Source: Acidobacteriota bacterium (GTDB taxonomy: Bacteria; Acidobacteriota; Blastocatellia; Pyrinomonadales; Pyrinomonadaceae). Taken from it: a stretch of 64,000 nucleotides of DNA. Made by a program: the position numbers and the translations under genes. The notes beneath the pieces are model-generated. The model saw nothing but the letters and a program-made list of their open reading frames with translations, made no database searches and was not told where the DNA came from. The stretch covers positions 1 through 64,000 of the forward strand of contig JAEZIT010000043.1 in NCBI GenBank assembly GCA_023436495.1, written 5' to 3'. Of the stretch, positions 8,553 to 17,142 are shown piece after piece; the stretch's first letter is position 1, and each line of letters opens with the position of its first letter.

Positions 8553-9998
8553 ATGCCCGAAAATCTTGGAAATATTATCAACGCGAAGAGTGTGCTGAAC
8601 TACGCAGCCGATCAGGAGGCGAGGTTCGTGTCCGTGCGATTTACGGACCTGATGGGGTCCTGGCATCACCTGACCTTCCCGATCGAAATGCTGACGGAAG
8701 ACAGTTTCGATGACGGTTTCGGTTTTGACGCGTCAAGCTTGCGTGGCTGGGCACACATCCATGAATCGGATATGCTCCTCGTCCCGGACCCGAGCCGGTT
8801 TTGGATCGATCCGTTCACTGAGGAAACGACAATGTGCCTTATCGCGAACGTCGTCGAGCCGATAACCAAAGAAGGTTACGCACTCGACCCGCGTTCGGTA
8901 GCCGTCCGGGCCGAAAGCTACCTTCGATTTACGGGCATAGCCGACACGGTTTTCGTCGGCCCCGAGGCGGAATTCTTCGTATTCGACAGCATTCGCTACC
9001 ACAACGAACAACATTCCGCGGGATTTTCACTGGATTCCGAAGAAGGACATTGGAACACGGGCAGAAAGGGCGACGATCTAATGCCGAACCTCGGCACGCA
9101 CATCCGCCCGAAAGAAGGGTATGTTCCCGTTGCTCCTACCGACACACTGATCGATCTTCGCAACACGATCTCTAACGTCCTTGCCGAGGTCGGAATTCTG
9201 GTCGAATGTCACCATCATGAAGTGGCGACCGCAGGGCAGTGCGAGATCGATTTCCGATTCTCGAACATGCTCCATACCGCCGATAACCTGATGCTGTTCA
9301 AATACATCGTCAAGAACACGGCGCATGCGTCCGGAAAGACCGCGACGTTCATGCCGAAGCCGCTATACGGCGACAACGGTTCCGGAATGCACGTTCACCA
9401 GTCGCTGTGGAAGGATGGCAATCCCTTATTCGCGGGCGACCAGTACGCCGGATTATCAGAGATGGCTAAGTTTTATATAGGCGGCCTTCTGAAACACGCC
9501 CCGGCACTTGTCGCGTTCGCTGCACCGACGACGAACAGCTACAAGCGTCTTGTTCCGCATTTTGAGGCGCCGGTGAATCTTGCATATTCCGCACGAAATC
9601 GCTCGGCGGCCGTGCGCATACCGATGTTCTCGCAGTCGCCGAAAGCGAAGCGCTTGGAATTCAGGCCGCCGGACCCGAGCTGCAACCCATACCTGACGTT
9701 TGCGGCACTGTTAATGGCAGGTTTGGACGGCATCCAGAACCGCATCGATCCGGGTCAGCCGCTCGACAAAGACATATACGATCTGCCTCCGGAAGAGCTG
9801 AAAAATGTGCCGTCACTACCCGGCACGCTCGATGATGCCTTAAAGGCGCTCGAAGACGACCACGATTTTTTGCTTAAGGGCGATGTTTTCTCGCAATTGA
9901 TGATAGATCGCTGGATCAGCCAAAAACGCGAAAAAGAGATCACGCCGCTTCGGCTTCGTCCGCATCCGCTCGAATTTGCGATGTATTACGATATTTAA
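8553..9998 (+). CDS. glnA: Glutamine synthetase, type I
   Basis: Makes glutamine from glutamate, ammonia and ATP. The 481-residue protein has the type I layout: GFDASSLRGW near residue 55, the EAEFF and NNxGSGMHVH-like metal/ammonium motifs (here DNGSGMHVHQS), the ATP-binding KAKRLEFRPPD region, and IYDLPPEE at 408-415. The latter holds Tyr409, equivalent to the adenylylated tyrosine of the enteric GSI-beta enzymes (NLYDLPPEE), so GlnE-type control is plausible. AAAGGAG lies about 14 nt before the ATG. It stands alone, between two hairpins, so it is probably monocistronic. Confidence 0.96.
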   Translation: MPENLGNIINAKSVLNYAADQEARFVSVRFTDLMGSWHHLTFPIEMLTEDSFDDGFGFDASSLRGWAHIHESDMLLVPDPSRFWIDPFTEETTMCLIANVVEPITKEGYALDPRSVAVRAESYLRFTGIADTVFVGPEAEFFVFDSIRYHNEQHSAGFSLDSEEGHWNTGRKGDDLMPNLGTHIRPKEGYVPVAPTDTLIDLRNTISNVLAEVGILVECHHHEVATAGQCEIDFRFSNMLHTADNLMLFKYIVKNTAHASGKTATFMPKPLYGDNGSGMHVHQSLWKDGNPLFAGDQYAGLSEMAKFYIGGLLKHAPALVAFAAPTTNSYKRLVPHFEAPVNLAYSARNRSAAVRIPMFSQSPKAKRLEFRPPDPSCNPYLTFAALLMAGLDGIQNRIDPGQPLDKDIYDLPPEELKNVPSLPGTLDDALKALEDDHDFLLKGDVFSQLMIDRWISQKREKEITPLRLRPHPLEFAMYYDI

Positions 9999-10028
9999 TC
10001 GAGATTCGACAATTATCGTTCATTAAAG

Positions 10029-10055
10029 ATGGCGGGTTCGTCCCGCCATTGTTTC
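10029..10055 (+). terminator. Intrinsic terminator after glnA
   Basis: ATGGCGGG (10029-10036) and CCCGCCAT (10042-10049) form a perfect 8-bp stem with a TTCGT loop, followed by TGTTTC. It lies 30 nt past the glnA stop. Confidence 0.7.
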
Positions 10056-10082
10056 ATTAGAAGTGAGTGTAGGAGGGGAATT

Positions 10083-10619
10083 ATGAAACATATCGGACTG
10101 GTTTTGAGTACAATTTTCGCGGCATTGTTGCTACAGGCTTGTTCGTCCGGGCCTTCGGTCGGCGACGGAAATACTGCGAACCGGGCCGAAACGAATGCGA
10201 ACTCAGCAGTCAATTCCGCAATTGCATCAGCGTCAAACGACTCGCCGATCGAGCTAAAGACTGGCGACGCGTTCAACGCGCCGGACAAGGTCGTGACAAA
10301 TGCCAACACCGTTTCGGGTGATTATCTAAAACGACCGGCACCTGAAAATTCCGAATTCAAGTCCGAAATGACGAACGAAGGGTTTCCGATCGAGATCCGG
10401 ACGTTTAAGAATCATCCCCAACTTGTAAAGGTCGAACGCGTTTGGAAGCCCAATAAAGACAAGATACTTAAGATCTATCTAAAGAGCGGAAAGCTGGTTG
10501 AGGTCCCGGGCAACGACTTCGACGATTTCAACACCGCGTCGACTGCACGAATACTGGTCGCGGCCGGTGTTCAGGAACCGCCGAAAGAAGTCCTACCTTC
10601 AAAAAAGGACGGCCAATAG
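10083..10619 (+). CDS. Hypothetical lipoprotein
   Basis: A 178-residue protein beginning MKHIGLVLSTIFAALLLQAC, a lipoprotein signal with Cys20 lipidated, then an Asn/Ala/Ser-rich low-complexity linker to about residue 60 and a roughly 100-residue globular part without recognised motifs. ATG 10083 is chosen because AGGAGGGG lies just upstream. A hairpin CGAAAGAA/TTCTTTCG at 10622-10642 follows the stop. Envelope location is inferred from the lipobox; function unknown. Confidence 0.8.
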   Translation: MKHIGLVLSTIFAALLLQACSSGPSVGDGNTANRAETNANSAVNSAIASASNDSPIELKTGDAFNAPDKVVTNANTVSGDYLKRPAPENSEFKSEMTNEGFPIEIRTFKNHPQLVKVERVWKPNKDKILKIYLKSGKLVEVPGNDFDDFNTASTARILVAAGVQEPPKEVLPSKKDGQ

Positions 10620-10668
10620 TTCGAAAGAACGCTATTCTTTCGCCAAGTGATGTATAATTATCGAGGCT

Positions 10669-10956
10669 ATGGAAAAGGTCACAGTAATCTGCCCGTGCTG
10701 CGAAGCGACGTTGACGATCGACACCGGAACCGGTGCGTTGATTTCCCATGCAGAAAAGAAAAAGGTGCATGGTTCGTTTGAGGATCTGGCAGGCGAACTT
10801 CATAAACAAAAAGAACTTCGCGACCAATTGTTTGCGCAGGAAATGTCATCTGTAAAGGACCGCGAACGGCTCTTGGAAGAGAAATTCAAGGAAGCACTGA
10901 AGCGAGCCGACACTGATTCCGATAAGCCTTTCAAAAACCCTCTCGACCTAGATTAA
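10669..10956 (+). CDS. Small CPCC-containing hypothetical protein
   Basis: A 95-residue protein opening with VTVICPCCEATLTID, which resembles half of a zinc ribbon (one CxCC cluster, no second Cys pair), followed by a charged helical, possibly coiled-coil segment (residues 35-80). No family recognised. TATAAT at 10653-10658 ends only 10 nt before the ATG and there is no ribosome site, so the mRNA may be nearly leaderless. The pyrF start lies 2 nt after its stop, indicating an operon. Confidence 0.75.
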   Translation: MEKVTVICPCCEATLTIDTGTGALISHAEKKKVHGSFEDLAGELHKQKELRDQLFAQEMSSVKDRERLLEEKFKEALKRADTDSDKPFKNPLDLD

Positions 10957-10958
10957 AA

Positions 10959-11714
10959 ATGATGAGACCAGGTGAAGCGGAAATGCCGGCCGTAGAACCT
11001 AAAGACCGTGTGATCGTCGCTCTCGACGTGCCGACATCTGGCGCCGCTCTCGATATTGTCCGGGAGATCGGCTCGAACGCGGGAGCGTACAAAGTCGGCA
11101 TGCAGTTGTTCACATCCGTCGGACCGTCGATCGTTCGGACTATCACGGATGCGGGGCACAGAATTTTTCTCGACCTTAAATTTCACGACATCCCGAATAC
11201 CGTGGCTGCGGCGGCAGTCGAAGCCGTTCGGCTTGGGGTTTGGATGCTGAACGTGCACGCCCTCGGCGGTAGCGAAATGATGCGTCGGACGGCCGATTCT
11301 GTACGTGAAACCTGTTTTAAGGAAAACCTTAAGGCGCCTTTGCTCATCGGAGTTACGATCCTGACAAGTTCCGATCGAAGGACGATGTCGGAAGTCGGAA
11401 TAGATCCAGAGGTCGAATCTGAAGTTGACCGCCTGTCCGACCTGGCGAAGCGGTCTGGAATGGACGGTGTGGTCGCGTCACCGCTTGAATCAGCAAGAAT
11501 TCGCCGTAATTGCGGCGGGGATTTTGTTATCGTAACTCCCGGTGTAAGGCCCGCTTTTGCAACGAAGGACGATCAGAAGCGTGTAATGACCCCGAGGGAA
11601 GCTCTTGCGGCGGGTTCGGACTACCTTGTGATAGGGCGTCCCATCACGGCGGGCTCCAACAAAATAGAAGCTCTTAAGCTGATCCTTGGCGAGATCGGCG
11701 GCTCGGACCAATAA
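10959..11714 (+). CDS. pyrF: Orotidine 5'-phosphate decarboxylase
   Basis: Last step of UMP synthesis: decarboxylates OMP. The 251-residue protein has the defining catalytic motif FLDLKFHDIPNT near residue 68, the opening VIVALDVP (barrel strand 1), a VTPGVRP phosphate-binding loop and GRPIT near the end. Two adjacent ATGs begin the frame; Met9 at 10983 preceded by GGTGAAGCGGA is an alternative start. The DUF3108-like gene begins immediately after its stop. Confidence 0.95.
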   Translation: MMRPGEAEMPAVEPKDRVIVALDVPTSGAALDIVREIGSNAGAYKVGMQLFTSVGPSIVRTITDAGHRIFLDLKFHDIPNTVAAAAVEAVRLGVWMLNVHALGGSEMMRRTADSVRETCFKENLKAPLLIGVTILTSSDRRTMSEVGIDPEVESEVDRLSDLAKRSGMDGVVASPLESARIRRNCGGDFVIVTPGVRPAFATKDDQKRVMTPREALAAGSDYLVIGRPITAGSNKIEALKLILGEIGGSDQ

Positions 11715-13223
11715 ATGCTGTTACCGAATCTGAATTCCACCCGCAATGTATTTAACATGTGCGCCGGCGTGTTTGTCATCGGCATGATCGCGATACTGTC
11801 GGTCATTTCCGCTGCAGCGCAAACCAACGGCTCGATCCGCGTAGGCGAAAAGCTGACCTACAATATCTCGTTCGAAAATTATGCGAACGCCGGATATGCA
11901 GAGACCTATACGGCATCGCAGGGAAAACTCGCCGACCGCGAAGCATACGAACTTCGTTCGAAATTCAAAACCCTTAATTTCCTTAGCGCCATTCATCCCG
12001 TCGATGAAAGCCGAACCACATTCATCGCCGCCGACTCCGGCCTTCCGCTTTACACCAAGATCAGCCTGAACGACGGCGTGTTCGCTAAGGAGTCCACCGA
12101 GAATTTTGTGACTTCACCGACGCAGTCTTTCGATGTTCTCGCTATGATCTGGCGTATAAGAGCTGCCGGCGGTTCGGGAACCTTTCTGTTACAGGAAGCC
12201 CAACGTTCATATTCAGTGACGGCTACGCCGACAGGCACGGCAAAGGTCAAAACAGATGCAGGCGAATTCGATGCTATCGTGGCTGGAATCCAAAGCGACT
12301 TTCTAACCGAACTCGGCCTTCGCGATGTGCGGCTGCTGCTGTCGAACGACGAAGTCCACCTGCCGGTCCAATTGAAATTCCGCTCCGCGAAGGGCGAGAT
12401 CACCATAAGTCTCGCCAGCATACAGATTGACGAGCCGGACGCTCCGGTTCCGGCACAGACACCGACTCCGATGGTTCCGAAACCGATAGCGCCGCCGCGT
12501 CCAATCGCGACGCCGACTCCTTATATTGATAATCAGCCGCTCGGCAGCGATCTTCCGTTCACGATCGGCGAATCGCTTCAGTACGCAGTAACGTCAGGGG
12601 GAAGACCTGCCGGGGCGTTCAAGCTTGAGGTCAAGGAACGCAAATTCGTCGACGGTGCCGACTCCCTGCTGCTTGTCGGCCAGGTAACCGCGGCTGAGCC
12701 GGGAAGTGGTCTCTTTTCCATCGGCGACGGAGCACGCGTTTATGTCGATCCCCAAACCCTCGTACCGCGTAGCATTGAGCTGCGTTTTAGCGGAGCGATG
12801 GCGGGCATGACCGAAACCGCACGGTTCAGCGAAAGCACCGGCAGCATTATCACCAGCAGGGCACAGCAGATCGAAGCACCGGTCGGCACCCACAGCATAC
12901 TTTCGCTTCTGTACGCCGTGCGATCGTTTAACCTGAAACCAAGTAAGGACCTTACGAATCCGGTAAACGACACCCGCGTCGCTGTTTATTGGGATTCGAA
13001 ACCGCACATCTTTACGATGCGTCCGTCCAAGATCGAAACGCTGACGATCCAAGGTCAGCCGGTCCTGGCACAAATGATCGCGATCAATACCGGGAACGAT
13101 GCCCTCGACCGCATGGGCTTGCGGTTATGGCTCGGAAACGACGAACGCAGGCTGCCGCTCAGAATCGTCATCGGAGCATTTCAGGCCGACCTGGTCTCAG
13201 AATTGGGATCTAACTCCAAGTAA
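11715..13223 (+). CDS. Secreted protein with two DUF3108-like domains
   Basis: A 502-residue protein with an N-terminal signal/anchor (residues 15-36, ending AAAQ). Two similar halves are visible: one begins VGEKLTYNISFENYANAGY (about 43), the other IGESLQYAVTSGGRPAGAF (about 284), the typical opening of DUF3108 domains. They are joined by a Pro/Thr-rich linker at about 245-275. DUF3108 proteins are predicted periplasmic beta-rich proteins of unknown function. The ATG abuts the pyrF stop, so it is translationally linked to pyrF, although no functional link is evident. Confidence 0.82.
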   Translation: MLLPNLNSTRNVFNMCAGVFVIGMIAILSVISAAAQTNGSIRVGEKLTYNISFENYANAGYAETYTASQGKLADREAYELRSKFKTLNFLSAIHPVDESRTTFIAADSGLPLYTKISLNDGVFAKESTENFVTSPTQSFDVLAMIWRIRAAGGSGTFLLQEAQRSYSVTATPTGTAKVKTDAGEFDAIVAGIQSDFLTELGLRDVRLLLSNDEVHLPVQLKFRSAKGEITISLASIQIDEPDAPVPAQTPTPMVPKPIAPPRPIATPTPYIDNQPLGSDLPFTIGESLQYAVTSGGRPAGAFKLEVKERKFVDGADSLLLVGQVTAAEPGSGLFSIGDGARVYVDPQTLVPRSIELRFSGAMAGMTETARFSESTGSIITSRAQQIEAPVGTHSILSLLYAVRSFNLKPSKDLTNPVNDTRVAVYWDSKPHIFTMRPSKIETLTIQGQPVLAQMIAINTGNDALDRMGLRLWLGNDERRLPLRIVIGAFQADLVSELGSNSK

Positions 13224-13269
13224 TTTCTTGCCGAATGGACCGAAAACTGCACCGAATCGGTTAAATGAA

Positions 13270-13299
13270 ATTGAAAACGGTTTTCAATTAGGGTAGAAT
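13270..13299 (+). promoter_or_regulatory. Fur-type operator and promoter of feoAB
   Basis: A perfect 19-bp palindrome, ATTGAAAACGGTTTTCAAT (13270-13288), has the 7-1-7 layout of Fur-family operators. It overlaps a promoter: -35 TTGAAA at 13271-13276, a 17-nt spacer, and -10 TAGAAT at 13294-13299. Binding of an iron-loaded Fur-family repressor here would block feoAB. The repressor identity is inference. Confidence 0.8.
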
Positions 13300-13332
13300 T
13301 TTGTTTGAAATTGCTACCCGTTATAAAAGAAC

Positions 13333-13611
13333 ATGACCGAGGAAATCGATTTACTTAGTACGATCAGCTTGACGGATCTTCCGGAAGGTCTTGACGCCCT
13401 TGTTACAGCCGTTAACGGCGATGGCACGGCCGTGCGCCGATTAATGGAAATGGGCGTCGTGCCGGGGGCTCCGGTCCGTGTGATCAAATCAGCACCGTTC
13501 GGCGACCCGATCGAGATCAGGGTCAAGCGTTATCATCTGGCGCTTCGCAAGAACGAGGCGGCCGCCGTCACGGTCGAAATTCACCGTCCGGGAAGCACTG
13601 CCATTTCATGA
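13333..13611 (+). CDS. feoA: Ferrous iron transport protein A
   Basis: A 92-residue cytoplasmic protein with an SH3-like FeoA domain: LTDLPEG opening, RRLMEMGVVPGAPVRVIKSAPFGDPIEIRV core and a terminal beta-strand. It assists FeoB in Fe(II) uptake. The stop overlaps the feoB start by 4 nt (ATGA), a classic coupled arrangement, and the pair sits behind the Fur-like operator. Confidence 0.95.
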   Translation: MTEEIDLLSTISLTDLPEGLDALVTAVNGDGTAVRRLMEMGVVPGAPVRVIKSAPFGDPIEIRVKRYHLALRKNEAAAVTVEIHRPGSTAIS

Positions 13612-15587
13612 GCCAAAACGTCTCAACTCTGCCCGGGTCCGAACAGATGACTATAGCGCTTGCCGGCAATCCAAATGCGGGCAAGACCACGCTGTTCAAT
13701 GCGTTAACGGGGCTAAAGCAGAAGATCGCCAATTATCCGGGCGTGACCGTCGAACGGAAGGAAGGCGTGTGGAACGTTGACGGACGACGTGCGCGTTTGA
13801 TCGACCTCCCGGGGCTTTACAGCCTCGATGCGACATCCATAGACGAGCAGATAGCCCGCGACGTCATCACTGGCACTGTCGCCGACGTACAGAGGCCGGA
13901 TGCCGTCATTGCTGTGGTCGATGCGACGAATCTAGAACGAAATCTTTACCTTGTAACTCAGATCATCGAATTCAAAATACCGGTTGTCGTCGCACTGACG
14001 ATGATCGACACGTTCGAGAAACAAAAACATCAGATAAACGTCGCCAAACTTTCGAAAATGCTGAAAGTTCCGGTTGTTCCGGTCACTGCCCGGAGCGAAC
14101 GCGGCCGAGAGGAACTGGAGAAGACCGTCGCGGCCGTCGCTGGGACTGTGCCATCGATCCCGCACGAACTGAACGGGCAAAGTGAAAGCGGCAACAAAAT
14201 ATTTTCGCGGTACAGCTTTATTGCGAAGGTCGTGCAGGAATCGGTCAAGCATAACGACCGCCGCGAGCACGAGATCTCGGAACGGATCGACCGTGTGCTG
14301 ACGCATAAGATCTTCGGCCTGCCGATCCTGATCGCGGTATTGCTCGTCATTTTTCAGGCCATCTTTTCTTGGGCGACGCTGCCAATGGACCTGCTCGACC
14401 AGGGATTCGGCGCGCTCGGGGATCTGGTACGCGCGAACATGGCCGAAGGCATCCTGACCGACCTGGTGGTTGACGGCATCATCGCGGGTGTCGGAGGCGT
14501 GCTGGTCTTCCTGCCTCAGATCATGTTGCTGTTCCTTTTCATTTCGGTCTTGGAAGATAGCGGTTATATGGCAAGGGCGGCATTTCTGATGGACCGAATG
14601 ATGAGCCGAGTCGGGCTGCACGGAAAAGCCTTCCTGCCGCTGATGAGCAGTTTTGCCTGCGCGATCCCAGGTATCATGGCGACCCGCACGATTGAAAACC
14701 AGCGTGACCGTTTCGCGACGATCATGATTGCGCCGCTCATGAGCTGTTCGGCACGCCTGCCGGTTTATACTCTTATGATAGCGGCATTTTTCGCGGGCCA
14801 GACGGTCTTCGGGTTTCTGTCGCTCGGCGCGGTGCTGATGCTGGCGATGTATGCGCTTGGCATCCTTGTGGCCGTGATCGTGGCATTCGTGCTTAAGCGG
14901 ACGTTATTGAAAGCTCCGCCTCCGCCCTTCATCATGGAACTCCCGCCGTACAGGCTTCCGAATCTGCGTACGGTATTTCAAAATATGCTCACGCGTGCGG
15001 GGCTGTTCGTTAAACGTGCGGGCACGGTTATTCTAGTTATCTCGATCATCCTCTGGGCACTGACATATTTTCCCAGGAGCGAGGCCTTGCCGCAGCCGGC
15101 GACATTGGTCGAGACTCAGGCCAGCGGCGATATGGTCATCGTGGAGGCGGTCGAAGGCGAACATTTGCGGAACAGCTACGCCGGCCGGCTCGGGCACCTG
15201 ATCGAACCGATTATCACGCCGTTGGGATTTGACTGGAAGATAGGCGTTGCCCTTATCGCAAGCTTTGCCGCACGCGAAGTGTTGGTTTCGACGCTGAGCA
15301 TTATCTATAATGTAGGCAAGGACGAGAACGAAGAGTCCGAATCGCTGATAACGGCGATCCGCGACGCGAAAAAGCCAGATGGAACTCCCGTCTGGACGCC
15401 GCTCACGGCATTGACCCTGATGGTCTTTTTCGTGCTCGCAATGCAGTGCATATCCACGCTCGCTATAGTCCGGCGAGAAACAAATTCCTGGGCGTGGACG
15501 GGATTTTTGCTTGTTTATATGACTGGCGTTGCATATATTGCTGCGTTTTTAACGTATCAGGGCGGCAGGCTTCTTGGGTTTGGTTAG
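13608..15587 (+). CDS. feoB: Ferrous iron transporter B
   Basis: The main Fe(II) permease of the inner membrane. The 659-residue protein has an N-terminal G domain with G1 GNPNAGKT (20-27), the NYPGVTVE switch I region and DLPGLYSL (G3), then the FeoB membrane core with the two gate motifs (SFACAIPGIMATRT and SCSARLPVYT, both containing Cys). The G4 motif reads ALTMIDT instead of NxxD, with N replaced by T, which may alter nucleotide specificity. It is shorter than E. coli FeoB (773), common in other phyla. Confidence 0.95.
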   Translation: MSQNVSTLPGSEQMTIALAGNPNAGKTTLFNALTGLKQKIANYPGVTVERKEGVWNVDGRRARLIDLPGLYSLDATSIDEQIARDVITGTVADVQRPDAVIAVVDATNLERNLYLVTQIIEFKIPVVVALTMIDTFEKQKHQINVAKLSKMLKVPVVPVTARSERGREELEKTVAAVAGTVPSIPHELNGQSESGNKIFSRYSFIAKVVQESVKHNDRREHEISERIDRVLTHKIFGLPILIAVLLVIFQAIFSWATLPMDLLDQGFGALGDLVRANMAEGILTDLVVDGIIAGVGGVLVFLPQIMLLFLFISVLEDSGYMARAAFLMDRMMSRVGLHGKAFLPLMSSFACAIPGIMATRTIENQRDRFATIMIAPLMSCSARLPVYTLMIAAFFAGQTVFGFLSLGAVLMLAMYALGILVAVIVAFVLKRTLLKAPPPPFIMELPPYRLPNLRTVFQNMLTRAGLFVKRAGTVILVISIILWALTYFPRSEALPQPATLVETQASGDMVIVEAVEGEHLRNSYAGRLGHLIEPIITPLGFDWKIGVALIASFAAREVLVSTLSIIYNVGKDENEESESLITAIRDAKKPDGTPVWTPLTALTLMVFFVLAMQCISTLAIVRRETNSWAWTGFLLVYMTGVAYIAAFLTYQGGRLLGFG

Positions 15588-15603
15588 GGCAATTAAGGGT
15601 TCA

Positions 15604-15765
15604 ATGGATCTCCAATTCGTAATCGTCGCTGTGATCGTACTTGCTGCGTTGTTTTTCGCCGGCCGCGCGGCCGTTAAGCGCGCACGTTCGTTTCGCGTTG
15701 GTAAAAAGAACTGCGGCACCGCGTGCGGCTGCGGCAGCGACGACGGGAGCCCCGCCAAGTCTTGA
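15604..15765 (+). CDS. FeoB-associated Cys-rich membrane protein
   Basis: A 53-residue protein: one membrane helix (MDLQFVIVAVIVLAALFF) followed by a basic stretch and a C-terminal NCGTACGCG cluster with three cysteines. Small proteins of this design follow feoB in many genomes and are thought to support Fe(II) transport. ATG 15604 follows AAGGG and is preferred to an upstream in-frame start inside feoB. The stop overlaps the likely TTG start of the next gene. Confidence 0.8.
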   Translation: MDLQFVIVAVIVLAALFFAGRAAVKRARSFRVGKKNCGTACGCGSDDGSPAKS

Positions 15766-16643
15766 GCGCCGGCAGCACCTTTTTGTCCGACGGTGTGCGT
15801 GCGATGTTCCTGTCGACGCTCTCGTTCGCGTTGGCTAACGTTTTTGTTAAGGAAGTCTCGCATATTCCGGCGATGGAAGTCGTATTCTTCCGGTGCTCCA
15901 TTGGAGCGGTGTTTTGCTATATCGGGCTTCGCCGTGCTAATGCCGACCCTATCGGCTCGAACCGGATGTCGCTATTGTTGCGGGGTTTGTTCGGGACGAC
16001 CGCGCTCTATTTCTTCTTTGTTACCGTACAGAATATTCCGCTTGCTTCGGCGATGACCATTCAGTATTTGTCGCCGATATTTACCAGCATTATCGCCGTT
16101 TTTATCCTTAGCGAAAGCGTAAAGCCGCTGCAATGGGCCTTTTACGCGATGGCGTTTGCCGGCGTCCTGTTCATTCACCAGTTCGACACGCGCGTTTCGT
16201 TATTTTACCTGATCCTCGGGGTTGTTTCGGCGTTCTGCTCGGGCGTCGCCTATAATCTCGTGCGGAGCCTGAGAGGCCGCGAACATCCGTTAACGGTGGT
16301 TTTTCACTTTCAAATCGTCGGGATGATCGCCGGGCTTTTCGTGACGACGTTCGATTGGAAAACGCCCCAGGGGATGGATTGGTTATATCTCTTCCTAGTC
16401 GGCCTATTTTCACAGCTCGGCCAGATCTTTTTGACAAACGCTTTGCAGAAGGAACGGGCGGCCAGCGTCGCGATCGTGAATTATACTGGTTTGATCTACG
16501 CGGTGCTGTTCGGTTGGTTCATGTTCGGCGAACCGCAATCGGCCGCGTCAATTGCGGGAATGGGACTTGTCGTCGTTGGTGTCGTTCTCAGCGTTATTTA
16601 CAATAACCGCAGACCTCGGTCGTCGCAGATGGAAGCGACATAA
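15762..16643 (+). CDS. EamA/DMT-superfamily transporter
   Basis: A roughly 294-residue inner-membrane protein with two EamA repeats of five helices each, of the kind exporting metabolites or amino acids; the substrate cannot be read from sequence. The start is uncertain: TTG at 15762 overlaps the preceding stop (TTGA) and has GGGAG upstream; ATG at 15804 (MFLSTLSFALANVFVKE) is the alternative and begins close to the first helix. It is the last member of the apparent feo transcript, but a link with iron is not shown. Confidence 0.85.
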   Translation: MSAGSTFLSDGVRAMFLSTLSFALANVFVKEVSHIPAMEVVFFRCSIGAVFCYIGLRRANADPIGSNRMSLLLRGLFGTTALYFFFVTVQNIPLASAMTIQYLSPIFTSIIAVFILSESVKPLQWAFYAMAFAGVLFIHQFDTRVSLFYLILGVVSAFCSGVAYNLVRSLRGREHPLTVVFHFQIVGMIAGLFVTTFDWKTPQGMDWLYLFLVGLFSQLGQIFLTNALQKERAASVAIVNYTGLIYAVLFGWFMFGEPQSAASIAGMGLVVVGVVLSVIYNNRRPRSSQMEAT

Positions 16644-16651
16644 GATAATTT

Positions 16652-17137
16652 ATGCCCACACGAATAAGGGCCGTCGTTCTAACGGCGACCGACACCCGAG
16701 ATCATAAAACCGACATGTCCGGCACATCGCTGGTCGGCCTGCTGCTGGAAATGGGCGCCGAAGTGGCAGAACGGCTGATAATTTCGGATGACCTCAGCGA
16801 TATTCGCGAATCGCTCCACGTGCTTGCCCAGCGTGACGATATCAACCTGATCCTTACCACGGGCGGGACGGGTTTTGCCGAGCGTGACAATACCCCCGAG
16901 GCGACTCAGGCCGTGATCGAACGCGAAGCCCCGGGAATCGCAGAAGCGATACGGCGCGAATCTGCCGAAAAGACGCCGCTCGCGATGTTGTCGCGCGGGA
17001 TCGCGGGGATCCGAGGAAAAACTTTGATCATAAATCTGCCCGGTTCGCCGAAGGCCGTAAAGGAATGTTTCGAAGTCATAAGGCCGGTGCTGCAGCACGC
17101 CGTCGATCTTCTCGCTGGCGACACCGACCATAAATAG
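16652..17137 (+). CDS. mog: Molybdopterin adenylyltransferase (MogA/MoaB family)
   Basis: A 161-residue enzyme of molybdenum cofactor synthesis that adenylylates molybdopterin before metal insertion. The family motifs are present: LTTGGTGFAERDNTPEAT (residues about 70-87) and LPGSPKAVKECF (about 130-141). The gene starts 8 nt after the DMT transporter. MogA and MoaB cannot be separated confidently by eye, and no other cofactor gene is in the window. Confidence 0.9.
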   Translation: MPTRIRAVVLTATDTRDHKTDMSGTSLVGLLLEMGAEVAERLIISDDLSDIRESLHVLAQRDDINLILTTGGTGFAERDNTPEATQAVIEREAPGIAEAIRRESAEKTPLAMLSRGIAGIRGKTLIINLPGSPKAVKECFEVIRPVLQHAVDLLAGDTDHK

Positions 17138-17142
17138 ACTGT

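Noticed and set aside
13932..14621. Minus-strand open frame (229 codons) inside feoB
   Set aside because: Antisense shadow of an intact feoB.
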